Part shown: piece after piece, positions 8,255-16,703 of the stretch
Position numbering within the stretch: the first letter of the stretch is position 1
How the letters are laid out: every line of letters starts with the position of its first letter
From: Lachnoclostridium sp. UBA5890
GTDB lineage: Bacteria > Bacillota > Clostridia > Lachnospirales > Lachnospiraceae
Assembly: GCA_002431395.1 (NCBI GenBank)
Contig: DJEU01000023.1
Span: 1 to 25,299, forward strand
Direction of reading: 5' to 3'
Length of the DNA: 25,299 nucleotides
Notes under the pieces: generated by a model
Told to the model about the DNA's origin: nothing
The model's database searches: none
Seen by the model: only the letters and a program-made list of their open reading frames with translations
Program-made: the position numbers and the translations under genes

Positions 8255-9202
8255 TTATTCGGTTTCTTTTACACTTTCCACTACGGCTTTGGCAAGTCCG
8301 GCTACCCCTTGGATTTCCGAAGGGATGATAATCTTTGTCGCCTTTCCGTCCGCTGCCTTTTCAAATGCTTCCAGACTCTTTATCGTCAGTACCGCCTTGG
8401 ACGGATCTGCTTCATTAAGGAAACGGATTCCCTCTGCCGTCGCTCTCTGTACCGCTTCAATCGCCTGCGCACGACCTTCTGCCTCTCGGATCGTTGCTTC
8501 CTTCTTCGCTTCCGCGCGAAGGATTGCAGCTTCTTTTTCCGCCTCTGCTTCAAGAATGGCAGATTCTTTCTTTCCTTCTGCTACCAATACGGTGGATTTC
8601 TTCTCACCTTCTGCACGAAGAATCGACTCACGGCGTTCACGCTCTGCCTTCATCTGTTTTTCCATCGAATCCTGAATCTCACGCGGTGGAATGATGTTTT
8701 TCAATTCCACTCGGTTTACTTTGATTCCCCATGGATCCGTTGCAATATCCAGATTGGAACGCATATGTGTATTGATCGTCTCACGTGACGTAAGTGTCTG
8801 GTCAAGTTCCAGATCTCCGATGATATTACGAAGTGTCGTCGCGGTCAGATTTTCAATTGCCATGATCGGATTTTCCACACCGTACGTAAACAGTTTTGGA
8901 TCCGTGATCTGGAAAAATACAACCGTATCGATCTGCATCGTAACATTATCCTTTGTAATTACAGGCTGAGGTGGAAAATCCATCACCTGCTCTTTTAAAT
9001 TCACTTTTCTTACCACACGATCCAAAAACGGAACTTTAAAATGAATTCCTACCGACCATGTTCCAATATAAGCCCCAAGTCTTTCAATAATATAAGCATT
9101 TGCCTGCGGAACGATATTGATGCAGGATGCCAGTATAATAAGCACCAATACAACAATGATCACTCCCACTACAAGTCCTCCACTGATTGCCATACCATCC
9201 AT
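8255..9202 (-). CDS. SPFH/Band 7 (stomatin/paraslipin-like) membrane protein
   Basis: A membrane-anchored scaffold of the SPFH/prohibitin superfamily (QmcA/paraslipin type). Such proteins form large oligomeric cages or microdomains. An N-terminal hydrophobic helix (GGLVVGVIIVVLVLIILAS) is followed by the SPFH core opening VPQANAYIIERLGAY, then an Ala/Glu-rich coiled coil (around residues 185-250) and a short C-terminal part. The ATG at 9202 is preferred: AGGTG lies 6 bases before it. A GTG at 9211, directly abutting the nfeD stop, leaves too little room for its ribosome site. It lies one codon-step after nfeD, the standard partner of this family. Membrane quality control is the usual proposal; no substrate is known from the sequence. 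Confidence 0.92.
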   Translation of the reverse strand: MDGMAISGGLVVGVIIVVLVLIILASCINIVPQANAYIIERLGAYIGTWSVGIHFKVPFLDRVVRKVNLKEQVMDFPPQPVITKDNVTMQIDTVVFFQITDPKLFTYGVENPIMAIENLTATTLRNIIGDLELDQTLTSRETINTHMRSNLDIATDPWGIKVNRVELKNIIPPREIQDSMEKQMKAERERRESILRAEGEKKSTVLVAEGKKESAILEAEAEKEAAILRAEAKKEATIREAEGRAQAIEAVQRATAEGIRFLNEADPSKAVLTIKSLEAFEKAADGKATKIIIPSEIQGVAGLAKAVVESVKETE

Positions 9203-9211
9203 ATTTTTCAC

Positions 9212-9637
9212 CTATCCTTTCATTTTTACGATTAATTTGACACCTTTTACTGCGGTAATCTCTACCTCAGCATCTTTTTCAATTCTGTCGTTTTCTTCTT
9301 CCGCACGAGCGGTCCATTCCATTCCCTGATATCGGACTTTTCCGGTTCCTTGCAGATTATCGATTGTTTCGATCACTACAGCCGTTTTCCCTATAATCTC
9401 ATCAATGTTCGTTTTTTCTTTCACGGGATTAAAAAATCGCATTGCAATCGGGCGAAATACGATCATAGATAAAAATGAGAGAATCACAAATACTGCAAAT
9501 TGCAGCCAAAAGCCACCGCCAAATCCGGTTACCACTGCCGCACCAAGAGATCCCAAAGCAAACCACACGGTCGTCAATCCCATGGTCGCTGCTTCGATAA
9601 GAATCATAACTGCTAAAATCACTAACCATATAACCAT
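9212..9637 (-). CDS. NfeD-like membrane protein (short form)
   Basis: A 141-residue protein of the short NfeD class. Hydrophobic segments fill roughly residues 1-70 (VIWLVILAVMILIEAATMG; LGSLGAAVVTG; FWLQFAVFVILSFLSMIVF), followed by a C-terminal OB-fold-like domain (IIGKTAVVIETIDNLQGTGKVRY... VEITAVKGVKLIVK). It lacks the ClpP-like protease domain of long NfeD proteins. AAGGAGG precedes the ATG, and the gene has its own promoter. It is paired with the SPFH gene directly downstream; such pairs are thought to act together in the membrane. Confidence 0.92.
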   Translation of the reverse strand: MVIWLVILAVMILIEAATMGLTTVWFALGSLGAAVVTGFGGGFWLQFAVFVILSFLSMIVFRPIAMRFFNPVKEKTNIDEIIGKTAVVIETIDNLQGTGKVRYQGMEWTARAEEENDRIEKDAEVEITAVKGVKLIVKMKG

Positions 9638-9684
9638 TGATTCTCTACCTCCTTTTTGGGCATTAAAAAAACACTACGGTATCT

Positions 9685-9713
9685 ATTTTACTATATCCGG
9701 AGAAATATTGCAA
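9685..9713 (-). promoter_or_regulatory. Promoter of the nfeD-SPFH pair
   Basis: TTGCAA (9708-9713), a 17-base spacer, then TAAAAT (9685-9690) on the minus strand, directly after the trmH stop codon. Four of six and five of six bases match the sigma-A consensus. It separates the pair from the upstream translation operon, and a T7 run follows at 9664-9670. Confidence 0.6.
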
Positions 9714-10493
9714 CTACCGATTGCGATGAATCTCATACATGAAAAGTGCCGCACTGACTGCTGCATTGAGAGATTCCAGCTGTCCTTCCATCGGAATTTT
9801 TATTTTATGCGTCGCAGCCAGCTGTGTCTCCTGCTTTATACCGTTGGCCTCGTTCCCTATGATGACTGCGCATTTGCCCTCGTAAGTTTCCTCAGTATAA
9901 AACCGCGCGCCTTCCAAACTTGCCGCGTAAACAGAAAAATGTTCCTGTTTTAACCGTTCTGCCTCTTTTGTCATATTTTCCGTGACAAAAAAGGGAAGAC
10001 GAAAAATCGCCCCCATCGTCGCCCGCACTACTTTCGGATTAAAAAGATCCACACAGCCGGCTGACAGGATGACCGCTGACATTCCGGCACCTTCTGCCGT
10101 CCGGAATATTGTCCCCAGATTTCCGGGGTCCTGGATATCCTCCAGACAGATTACTGCAGCATCTTCTTTTTCTACAATAGTAGACCTATCATATCCCGGC
10201 ATTTTCACAATAGCAAGAACGCCCTGTGGGCTTTCAGTATCGGAGATTTCCCGAAACACTTTCGAACTTACATATTCTACGTCCGCTTCTTTCAGTTTAT
10301 GCGATAACCGGTCAAAATATTCTTCTTTTACATTTTCTGACAGATACACTTTTTCTACCATATGATACGCCAGTGCATCTTCGACAAGCCGCACGCCTTC
10401 TGCGATAAAGAGACCTTCTTTTCTTCGGTTTCTGGCACTTTTTTTCAGTTTCTGTATCTTTTTGATCTGTGCATTTGTACTGCTCTCTATCAT
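9714..10493 (-). CDS. TrmH-family (SpoU) RNA 2'-O-methyltransferase
   Basis: A SPOUT-class methyltransferase that probably 2'-O-methylates rRNA (RlmB-like, YsgA group). An N-terminal substrate-binding region (KGLFIAEG-type motif near 26-33: RKEGLFIAEGVRLVEDAL) precedes the three SpoU motifs: DPGNLGTIFRTAEG (122-135), NPKVVRATMGAIFRLP (152-167), then IIGNEANGI and SLNAAVSAALFMYEI, which form the knotted SAM site. Length 259 fits the family. Its ATG overlaps the stop of the GTPase-NYN gene (ATGA), so the two are translationally coupled at the end of the translation operon. The target nucleotide cannot be assigned. Confidence 0.92.
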   Translation of the reverse strand: MIESSTNAQIKKIQKLKKSARNRRKEGLFIAEGVRLVEDALAYHMVEKVYLSENVKEEYFDRLSHKLKEADVEYVSSKVFREISDTESPQGVLAIVKMPGYDRSTIVEKEDAAVICLEDIQDPGNLGTIFRTAEGAGMSAVILSAGCVDLFNPKVVRATMGAIFRLPFFVTENMTKEAERLKQEHFSVYAASLEGARFYTEETYEGKCAVIIGNEANGIKQETQLAATHKIKIPMEGQLESLNAAVSAALFMYEIHRNR

Positions 10494-13078
10494 GACTTTG
10501 CCGTCCTCCTCTCAACCTCTTCGGCGATGCGGTCGTTGACCCGTTTTACTTCTTCCTGAAAGGCACGGGCAGAGATTCTTGTCGCCCCATGCCCGAGTAT
10601 GATGATCTGCTCCATACCGTCGGATGTCGCAACCCGCACTCTTTTCTTGCGCGCAATTTCTTTCGTCGTCTTCTCAATATACATATCTGCCGTCTCTGCT
10701 TCCTTCGTATACACGACGCTGATATTGTGGAATTGTTCTACACTGCCGGGATTTCCTTTTACCTTGTACGCATCAAACACAAGGATCAAATGGCAGCCGC
10801 AAAATCCCTGATAATTGCACATGATCTCCATTAATTTGGTTCGTGCGCCTTCCAGATTTTCTGCCGCAAGTGCATTCAATTCATCCCAGGCAAAGATAAT
10901 ATTGTAGCCGTCGACAAGAAGGTATTCTTCCTCGTATACCGGTTTATACTCTTTGGTTTTTGTCTTCCCGGTTTCCGCTTTGATCACTTTCTTTACCGGC
11001 GTTTCGACACGGGTTTTTACCGGTCCGAATGTCCGCTCAAAAATTGCCTGTAATTCTTTTTCTTCCGACATTTTGGAATTCTTTTTCGACGGCTCTTTCG
11101 GAGCTGCCGTCGTGTTTTTTACCGGCTGGCGGTTTTTTATCGATGTATCAATGTGTACATGTTTTGCCACCTCATTCCACGGCACGACAAAGCCGGAACC
11201 ATGGGCGCAAAATACCGAATCTGCTGTATTTTCTACATCGGCATCCGGATCATATTTACAATTTTTCACAACTTCACTCTCATTATGACACGGTTCATAG
11301 CCGCAGAAAGAGAGTGTCATTCGTCCACGGCCTTTTGTAAACGCCGCAAATTCTGTACCGTAACCGGCCATCGATGCGACCGGACAGGTTCCCTCGATTG
11401 CACTCATTTCCCCATCATCCGGCTGCTGACGAAAGGTTCCGTGCATCTTTCCGACATCGCTCATAACTCGCCCGATCTGTTCCATCGGCACTTCCATCCG
11501 AAATTGGTACATTGGCTCCAGCAGACGGCTTTTCGCCTGCCGCAGTCCCTGACGCACCGCACGGTATGTCGCCTGGCGGAAATCTCCCCCTTCGGTATGT
11601 TTGAGATGTGCCCTTCCGGCGATCAACGTAAATTTGATATCCGTGATCGGCGATCCGGTCAACACACCGGTAAATTCTTTTTCTCCCAAATGCGTAAGAA
11701 TCAGCCTCTGCCAGTTCAGATCCAATTCGTCCTCACTGCATTCGGTCACAAATTGGAGGCCGCTGCCCCGTGGAAGCGGTTCCATTTTTAGATGCACTTC
11801 CGCATAATGGCGCAATGGTTCAAAATGCCCCATTCCAATCACCGTATCTTCGATGGTTTCCTGATATAAGATCGTCGCGCTTCCAAATGCGATATCCATT
11901 CCATAACGCTCGCTGACCAGCCGTTTGATGACTTCAAGCTGCACTTCGCCCATCGGCTGAATAAAGATTTCTCTTGTCTGTGCCTGCCACGAAAGATGAA
12001 GATTCGGATCCTCTTCTTCTAACTGCTTTAACTGCCTCCAGGCAATGGCTTCATCCGTTCCCTCCGGAAGCAGGATCTGATAATTGCACACCGGTGCCAG
12101 CTGATTGGCACAAAAATCGGCTTCTTTTCCCACGCCCTGTCCGGCATACGTGTCGATAAGTCCCGGAATCGCGCAGATGTCCCCTGCCTTTACTTTCTGC
12201 TGCGCCGTATATTTTTCTCCGGAATATACGCGGATTTCATTCACTTTTCCAATCCCCTCGATCTCATCGCGAAGTTTCAGTTCTCCCCCGGTCAATTTCA
12301 TATGGGTCAATCGCTGCCCGGCATCATCTCGTGTAATCTTATATACTTTTCCAGCAAATTCTTTCTGATATTCAGGCATTTTCGTGTATTTTCCCAATCC
12401 CTCTAACAGGGCTTGAACTCCTTCATTCTGCAGGGCAGAGCCAAAGTAACACGGATAAAGCAAAGTCCCGGAAACCAGTCTTTTAACCTCTTTTTCCAGA
12501 TCCAAGGTTCCCTCTTCAAGATAGGTCTCTAACAGGGTTTCCTCGCACATTGCCACATTTTCGCACAACGCCTCTTCCGCTTCGGTAAAATCCACGCAAT
12601 AAGGGGATAATTTTGCCTGCAGTTCTTTTAAAACTGCCGCTTTATCCGCCCCGGGAAGATCCATTTTGTTGACAAAGAAGAAAGTCGGAATCCGGTATTT
12701 CTGCAGAAGTTTCCAAACCGTCTCCGTATGTCCCTGTACACCGTCGGTTCCGCTTATGATCAAAACGGCATAATCAATGACCTGCAGCGTACGCTCCATC
12801 TCCGAAGAGAAGTCCACGTGTCCTGGTGTATCTAACATCGTGACATCCATATTTCCATACGAAAAGCAAGCCTGTTTGGAAAAAATTGTAATTCCTCGTT
12901 CCCGTTCCAAAGGAGAGGTGTCCAAAAAGGCATCTTTGTGATCGACACGTCCTCTCGTCCGGAGCACGCCGCTTTCATACAATAATGCTTCTGACAATGT
13001 CGTCTTTCCGGCATCTACGTGAGCCAAAAGCGCGACACATATATGTTTTTTCTGTTGATTTTCTGGTGTAGTATTCAA
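10490..13078 (-). CDS. TetM-like translation GTPase fused to a YacP/Rae1-type NYN domain
   Basis: An 862-residue fusion. Residues 1 to about 640 form an EF-G/ribosomal-protection-protein-like translation GTPase: P-loop AHVDAGKTT (19-27), RERGITIF switch I, DTPGH (83-87) and NKMD (137-140). Next is a basic linker (about 645-716), then an NYN domain (about 717-850) like YacP/Rae1, with acidic residues near Asp723 (LVDGYN), Asp769 (LVFDAYK), Asp798 (ETADMYIE) and Asp820 (ATSDGMEQ) placed as in PIN/NYN nucleases. The start is a TTG at 13078 behind GGGG; no in-frame ATG precedes the P-loop. Domain IV reads KHTEGGDF where Tet(M) has its tetracycline-displacing SPVST loop, so resistance is doubtful. 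I infer a ribosome-bound factor that may cut mRNA at the A site. It lies between a PerM-like gene and trmH, in the prfA operon. Confidence 0.93.
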   Translation of the reverse strand: MNTTPENQQKKHICVALLAHVDAGKTTLSEALLYESGVLRTRGRVDHKDAFLDTSPLERERGITIFSKQACFSYGNMDVTMLDTPGHVDFSSEMERTLQVIDYAVLIISGTDGVQGHTETVWKLLQKYRIPTFFFVNKMDLPGADKAAVLKELQAKLSPYCVDFTEAEEALCENVAMCEETLLETYLEEGTLDLEKEVKRLVSGTLLYPCYFGSALQNEGVQALLEGLGKYTKMPEYQKEFAGKVYKITRDDAGQRLTHMKLTGGELKLRDEIEGIGKVNEIRVYSGEKYTAQQKVKAGDICAIPGLIDTYAGQGVGKEADFCANQLAPVCNYQILLPEGTDEAIAWRQLKQLEEEDPNLHLSWQAQTREIFIQPMGEVQLEVIKRLVSERYGMDIAFGSATILYQETIEDTVIGMGHFEPLRHYAEVHLKMEPLPRGSGLQFVTECSEDELDLNWQRLILTHLGEKEFTGVLTGSPITDIKFTLIAGRAHLKHTEGGDFRQATYRAVRQGLRQAKSRLLEPMYQFRMEVPMEQIGRVMSDVGKMHGTFRQQPDDGEMSAIEGTCPVASMAGYGTEFAAFTKGRGRMTLSFCGYEPCHNESEVVKNCKYDPDADVENTADSVFCAHGSGFVVPWNEVAKHVHIDTSIKNRQPVKNTTAAPKEPSKKNSKMSEEKELQAIFERTFGPVKTRVETPVKKVIKAETGKTKTKEYKPVYEEEYLLVDGYNIIFAWDELNALAAENLEGARTKLMEIMCNYQGFCGCHLILVFDAYKVKGNPGSVEQFHNISVVYTKEAETADMYIEKTTKEIARKKRVRVATSDGMEQIIILGHGATRISARAFQEEVKRVNDRIAEEVERRTAKS

Positions 13079-13081
13079 ATG

Positions 13082-14227
13082 TTACTGCCCCTTTCCCTGA
13101 TTCGCTGCGTTTCTCTTTTTCACATCGTTTCGCAATAATTTATATGCCGTCGCAATCAATGGAACGAATAAAAGCATTCCTCCGATTCCCATTACACTCC
13201 CTCCGATGGTTACCGCTGCCAGCACCCAGATACCCGGCAGTCCGATGGATGCGCCGACCACACGCGGGTAAATGAACTGACCTTCCAATTGTTGTAAAAT
13301 AACAAGAAAGATTACAAACACAACTGCTTTCATCGGAGAAACCGTCGCGATCATCAAAAAGCCGATGCCTCCTCCGATATAAGCCCCCGCGATAGGGATC
13401 AATGCCGTAAACCCGATCAGTGCTCCGGTCATACCACTGTAAGGGAGACGCAGGATCGCCATACCGATGGCACACAGGCTTCCCAGAATCACCGCTTCCA
13501 CACACTGACCCACGATGAAACTGCGAAAGCACTCATGAAGAGTGTGTATAACATAATTCACTTTGTGGTATATGGAATCTTTTAAATAGGTCTTTGCCAC
13601 CTTTTTCACCTGTGGGACAAGACGTTTTTTCCCCGTAAGCAGATAAAGGGAAAAGATAATACTCATAATAATAGTAAAGGCCGTCGAAAACGTAGCGGCG
13701 ATAACATTTTTTACGACACCAAAAGCACCACCTAGTCCACCAGCCGCCCAGTTTGCAACTTTGGTCACAATTTCTTTCCAGTCAATCTGCCCGGTCTGGG
13801 TTACATTTCCCAGTTCATTCCACAATTTCGTCATCTCATCATTGCCGCGCAGTTCTATGGAAACACTCTGCATCAATGGCGGAATCTTATCGATCAGAAG
13901 TTTTACACAATCGATCAATTCCGGCACGACAAGTCCGATCACGAGTGCAATGATTCCAAGCAGACTCAGATAAGAAAGCAAAACGCAGACTCCTGTTCGC
14001 GTCTTTTTAACCCATTTCATTTTTGATTTAGGAAAATAATGTCTTTCATAAAAGCTCATTAAAATATTGACAGCATATGCAATCACAAGTCCTGTGATCA
14101 ATGGTGCTGCCGCATGAAAGGCGATTGCGATTCCTGCCGCGATCACGGACCAGTAGTGAACCGCCAAAAACAGAACTGCCACTGTCACTCCTGCACGAAA
14201 ACAAGTTTCCCAGCTTAATTTCATCAC
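13082..14227 (-). CDS. PerM / AI-2E family membrane protein
   Basis: A polytopic membrane protein of 381 residues with about seven or eight hydrophobic segments and the late motif PLIAGAYIGGGIGFLMI..QQLEGQFIYPRVVGASIGLPGIWVL, typical of the family. The name AI-2E transporter comes from one member (TqsA); others act in sodium/proton exchange or have no known role, so autoinducer export should not be assumed. The start is GTG at 14227, overlapping the PAS-like gene stop, or the adjacent ATG at 14224; AAAAGGA is better spaced for the GTG. It ends 4 bases before the GTPase fusion start, so the genes are probably translated in concert. Confidence 0.88.
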   Translation of the reverse strand: MMKLSWETCFRAGVTVAVLFLAVHYWSVIAAGIAIAFHAAAPLITGLVIAYAVNILMSFYERHYFPKSKMKWVKKTRTGVCVLLSYLSLLGIIALVIGLVVPELIDCVKLLIDKIPPLMQSVSIELRGNDEMTKLWNELGNVTQTGQIDWKEIVTKVANWAAGGLGGAFGVVKNVIAATFSTAFTIIMSIIFSLYLLTGKKRLVPQVKKVAKTYLKDSIYHKVNYVIHTLHECFRSFIVGQCVEAVILGSLCAIGMAILRLPYSGMTGALIGFTALIPIAGAYIGGGIGFLMIATVSPMKAVVFVIFLVILQQLEGQFIYPRVVGASIGLPGIWVLAAVTIGGSVMGIGGMLLFVPLIATAYKLLRNDVKKRNAANQGKGQ

Positions 14228-14721
14228 TCATCACTATCCTTTTCCGTCTCATTTTCCGAATTAGTTGCCTTTTTTTGATTCAGCATCATCAACAATCCCT
14301 GATACGAAACCATGATCTGCTGCAAACAATACCGGACACGCTCCGGATCCTGCTGACTTTGCTGCAGACCCTTATGAAGCATCGTCACATCCTGTATCAA
14401 AAGAATGTTCTCACCATCTTCTCCAGGGGCCATGCGTACCATGATCCACACCTGCTCTGTCTTCCCTTTCAACATAACTGCATGTTCGAAAGCAAGGGTA
14501 TATTTTACCGATTCCCTGCAGAATTTCTGCACTTCCGGATATTTTTCATACAGACCCAATTGTTTAAAAAGATCTTCTGCACAGGATATCGTTTCCCTTT
14601 TTATCCCAAAAAGCCACTCGGCACTTTGAGAAAGAAAAGTTACCGCGTGGTTTTCCGGTTCGTTTATCATAATCAGTAAACTCATTTGATCGGCGATCAA
14701 ATTTAAAATTTGTTTCGTCAT
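14224..14721 (-). CDS. Orphan PAS-like protein
   Basis: A 165-residue soluble protein with no recognised family. The first 115 residues read like a single PAS domain: a start such as LIADQMSLLIMINEPENHAVTFLSQSAEWLFG (PAS helix and strand), and a paired-strand end VWIMVRMAPGEDGENILLIQDVT. A helical C-terminal part (LHKGLQQSQQDPERVRYCLQQIMVSYQGLLMMLNQ) ends in an acidic tail. No kinase, cyclase or DNA-binding domain is attached. The PAS call rests on pattern alone. It begins 3 bases after the prfA stop with a poor ribosome site, implying translation depends on prfA, and its stop overlaps the next gene. Confidence 0.7.
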   Translation of the reverse strand: MTKQILNLIADQMSLLIMINEPENHAVTFLSQSAEWLFGIKRETISCAEDLFKQLGLYEKYPEVQKFCRESVKYTLAFEHAVMLKGKTEQVWIMVRMAPGEDGENILLIQDVTMLHKGLQQSQQDPERVRYCLQQIMVSYQGLLMMLNQKKATNSENETEKDSDE

Positions 14722-14724
14722 ACT

Positions 14725-15798
14725 TTATTCTTCATTCATGGAAGCCAATTTGGCTGCCTGGTCTGCTGCGATCAGACTGTCAATCACTTCACTTAAATCT
14801 CCATTAATAATTGCATCCAAACGATGAAGCGTCAATTTAATACGGTGGTCCGTCACACGTCCCTGTGGATAGTTATACGTACGTATTTTTTCTGAACGGT
14901 CTCCGGTTCCGATCTGACTTCTTCTCTTTTCTGCCTCTTCATCATGTGCTTTTGCACACTCCAGTTCATACAATCTGGCACGAAGTACCTTCAATGCCTT
15001 ATCTTTATTTTTCAGCTGTGATTTTTCATCCTGACAGGAAATGACAATTCCGGTCGGAATATGAGTCAGACGAACTGCGGAATCCGTCGTGTTGACACAC
15101 TGTCCACCATTTCCGGAAGCACGGAACACATCGAATTTACAATCGTTCATATCCAGTTCCACTTCGACTTCCTCCACTTCCGGCATAATTGCCACGGTTG
15201 CCGTCGAAGTATGAATACGTCCACCGGATTCTGTCGCCGGAATACGCTGTACGCGGTGTACCCCGCTCTCATATTTGAGTTTGGAATATGCACCGGAACC
15301 ATTAATCATAAATACGATTTCCTTAAATCCGCCGATTCCATTTTCATTGGAGTTCATCGTATCTACTTTCCAATGCTGCTGCTCTGCATATTTGCAGTAC
15401 ATGCGGTACAGGTCAGCGGCAAACAGCGCCGCCTCATCTCCACCGGCACCTGCACGGATCTCAACAATAACATTCTTTTCATCATTCGGGTCTTTGGGCA
15501 GCAAGAGAATACGAAGTTCTTTCTCAATCTCTGCCACACTTGCCTTGCATTCATTTAATTCTTCTTTGGCAAGTTCTCTCATCTCTTCATCCGTTTCTTC
15601 ATCCAGAATCGCAAGACTGTCCGCAATTCCTTCTTTTGCACTTTTATATTCTTTGTATTTTTCTACGACCGGCTCAAGGTCGGACTGTTCTTTCATTAAT
15701 TTTTGATAACGGCTCTGGTCATTGAGCACATCCGGCTCACTCAATTCATTCAGCACTTCTTCATAACGCAAAAGCGTATCTTCCAGCTTATCAAACAT
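14725..15798 (-). CDS. prfA: Peptide chain release factor 1
   Basis: RF1 recognises UAG and UAA stop codons and triggers peptide release. The codon-recognition PAT motif (187-189) marks it as RF1 rather than RF2, and the catalytic GGQ (231-233, in ASGNGGQCVN) is the glutamine methylated by PrmC. The start is taken as ATG 15798 (MFDKLED), 357 residues, because AAAGGA lies about 8 bases before it. The ATG at 15804 overlaps the prmC stop but leaves only 2 bases to the ribosome site. It lies immediately after prmC, so the substrate and its modifying enzyme are co-expressed. Confidence 0.97.
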   Translation of the reverse strand: MFDKLEDTLLRYEEVLNELSEPDVLNDQSRYQKLMKEQSDLEPVVEKYKEYKSAKEGIADSLAILDEETDEEMRELAKEELNECKASVAEIEKELRILLLPKDPNDEKNVIVEIRAGAGGDEAALFAADLYRMYCKYAEQQHWKVDTMNSNENGIGGFKEIVFMINGSGAYSKLKYESGVHRVQRIPATESGGRIHTSTATVAIMPEVEEVEVELDMNDCKFDVFRASGNGGQCVNTTDSAVRLTHIPTGIVISCQDEKSQLKNKDKALKVLRARLYELECAKAHDEEAEKRRSQIGTGDRSEKIRTYNYPQGRVTDHRIKLTLHRLDAIINGDLSEVIDSLIAADQAAKLASMNEE

Positions 15799-15800
15799 AA

Positions 15801-16685
15801 TCATTTTCCTTTCTTTGACAGTCTGCCCCGCACGACACGGTCAAGTCCTGCCAGATCTTTTTTTATCTCAATATCAGTAAACCCGTTTTTCTCAAATAGC
15901 TGCTTGACTTGTTCGCCTTGATTGTAACCAATCTCTACCATAAGTATTCCCGCCTCTTCAAGATAAAACGGTGCTTTTTCTATAATCTTTTCATAAAATA
16001 CCAGTCCGCTTTTCCCGCCATCCAATGCAAGGAGCGGCTCGTGATCGATCACTTCCGGCATCAAACCGGAAAGTTCCTCTGTCTCGATATATGGTGGGTT
16101 GGAAACGATCAGGTCAAACTTCCCGCCAATCGGCTCCCATAAATTTCCAACATTATAGGTAATGATCGGTTTCTTACCTTTTCCCTTCCAGCCATTTTGG
16201 TCAAGATCTCTCTCATTTTGTCTGGCTGTCTCGATGGCAATTTCCGAAACATCACTCAATGTGACTGCTTTCGGATTTCCCCACATGGCAATGCTCAGTC
16301 CAATGCAGCCGGATCCGGTGCATAGATCAAGCACCTTCTTTTCTGATGAGACTTCGACCGCCATTTCGACCAAAATCTCCGTATCCTGTCTCGGAATCAA
16401 AACACCCTCTCTTACCGAAAAGGTAATCCCCATAAACTCGGTATATCCAAGAATATATTCCAGTGGAATGCGTTTTTCCCTTTGGGACACTTTTTCCATA
16501 TAAGAAGCTATTATCTCCGGTTCAACCCGCTCGTTCTGCTCTAAAAAGAAACGGCTTCTCGTATATGAAAATGGCTCTTCACTTAGGCACGACTGCAGAA
16601 GATACCAGGAATTTAATTCTGCCTCCGGCACTTCTTTTTCCGTCAATTTCCGGATTCCTTCCCGGTACAAATCCTGTAATGTCAT
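15801..16685 (-). CDS. prmC: Release-factor glutamine N5-methyltransferase
   Basis: Methylates the glutamine of the GGQ motif in RF1 and RF2 using S-adenosylmethionine. The N-terminal helical substrate-binding domain (about 1-85) leads into IPRQDTEILVE, the SAM-binding LCTGSGCIGLS (121-131) and the catalytic NPPY (196-199). Length 294 is normal. GGGAGG precedes the ATG at 16685. Its end overlaps a possible prfA start, so enzyme and substrate are coupled; prmC first is a common order in clostridia, with the reverse order in Bacillus. Confidence 0.96.
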   Translation of the reverse strand: MTLQDLYREGIRKLTEKEVPEAELNSWYLLQSCLSEEPFSYTRSRFFLEQNERVEPEIIASYMEKVSQREKRIPLEYILGYTEFMGITFSVREGVLIPRQDTEILVEMAVEVSSEKKVLDLCTGSGCIGLSIAMWGNPKAVTLSDVSEIAIETARQNERDLDQNGWKGKGKKPIITYNVGNLWEPIGGKFDLIVSNPPYIETEELSGLMPEVIDHEPLLALDGGKSGLVFYEKIIEKAPFYLEEAGILMVEIGYNQGEQVKQLFEKNGFTDIEIKKDLAGLDRVVRGRLSKKGK

Positions 16686-16703
16686 AGGTTCCTCCCGGCG
16701 AGA

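Noticed and set aside
10490..13078. Acquired tetracycline resistance gene
   Set aside because: The domain IV loop of Tet(M) is not conserved, the gene sits in a housekeeping operon with a trmH overlap, and there are no mobile-element signs.
13082..14227. Autoinducer-2 exporter and quorum sensing
   Set aside because: The family name comes from one member; no luxS or lsr gene is nearby and nothing in the sequence shows the substrate.
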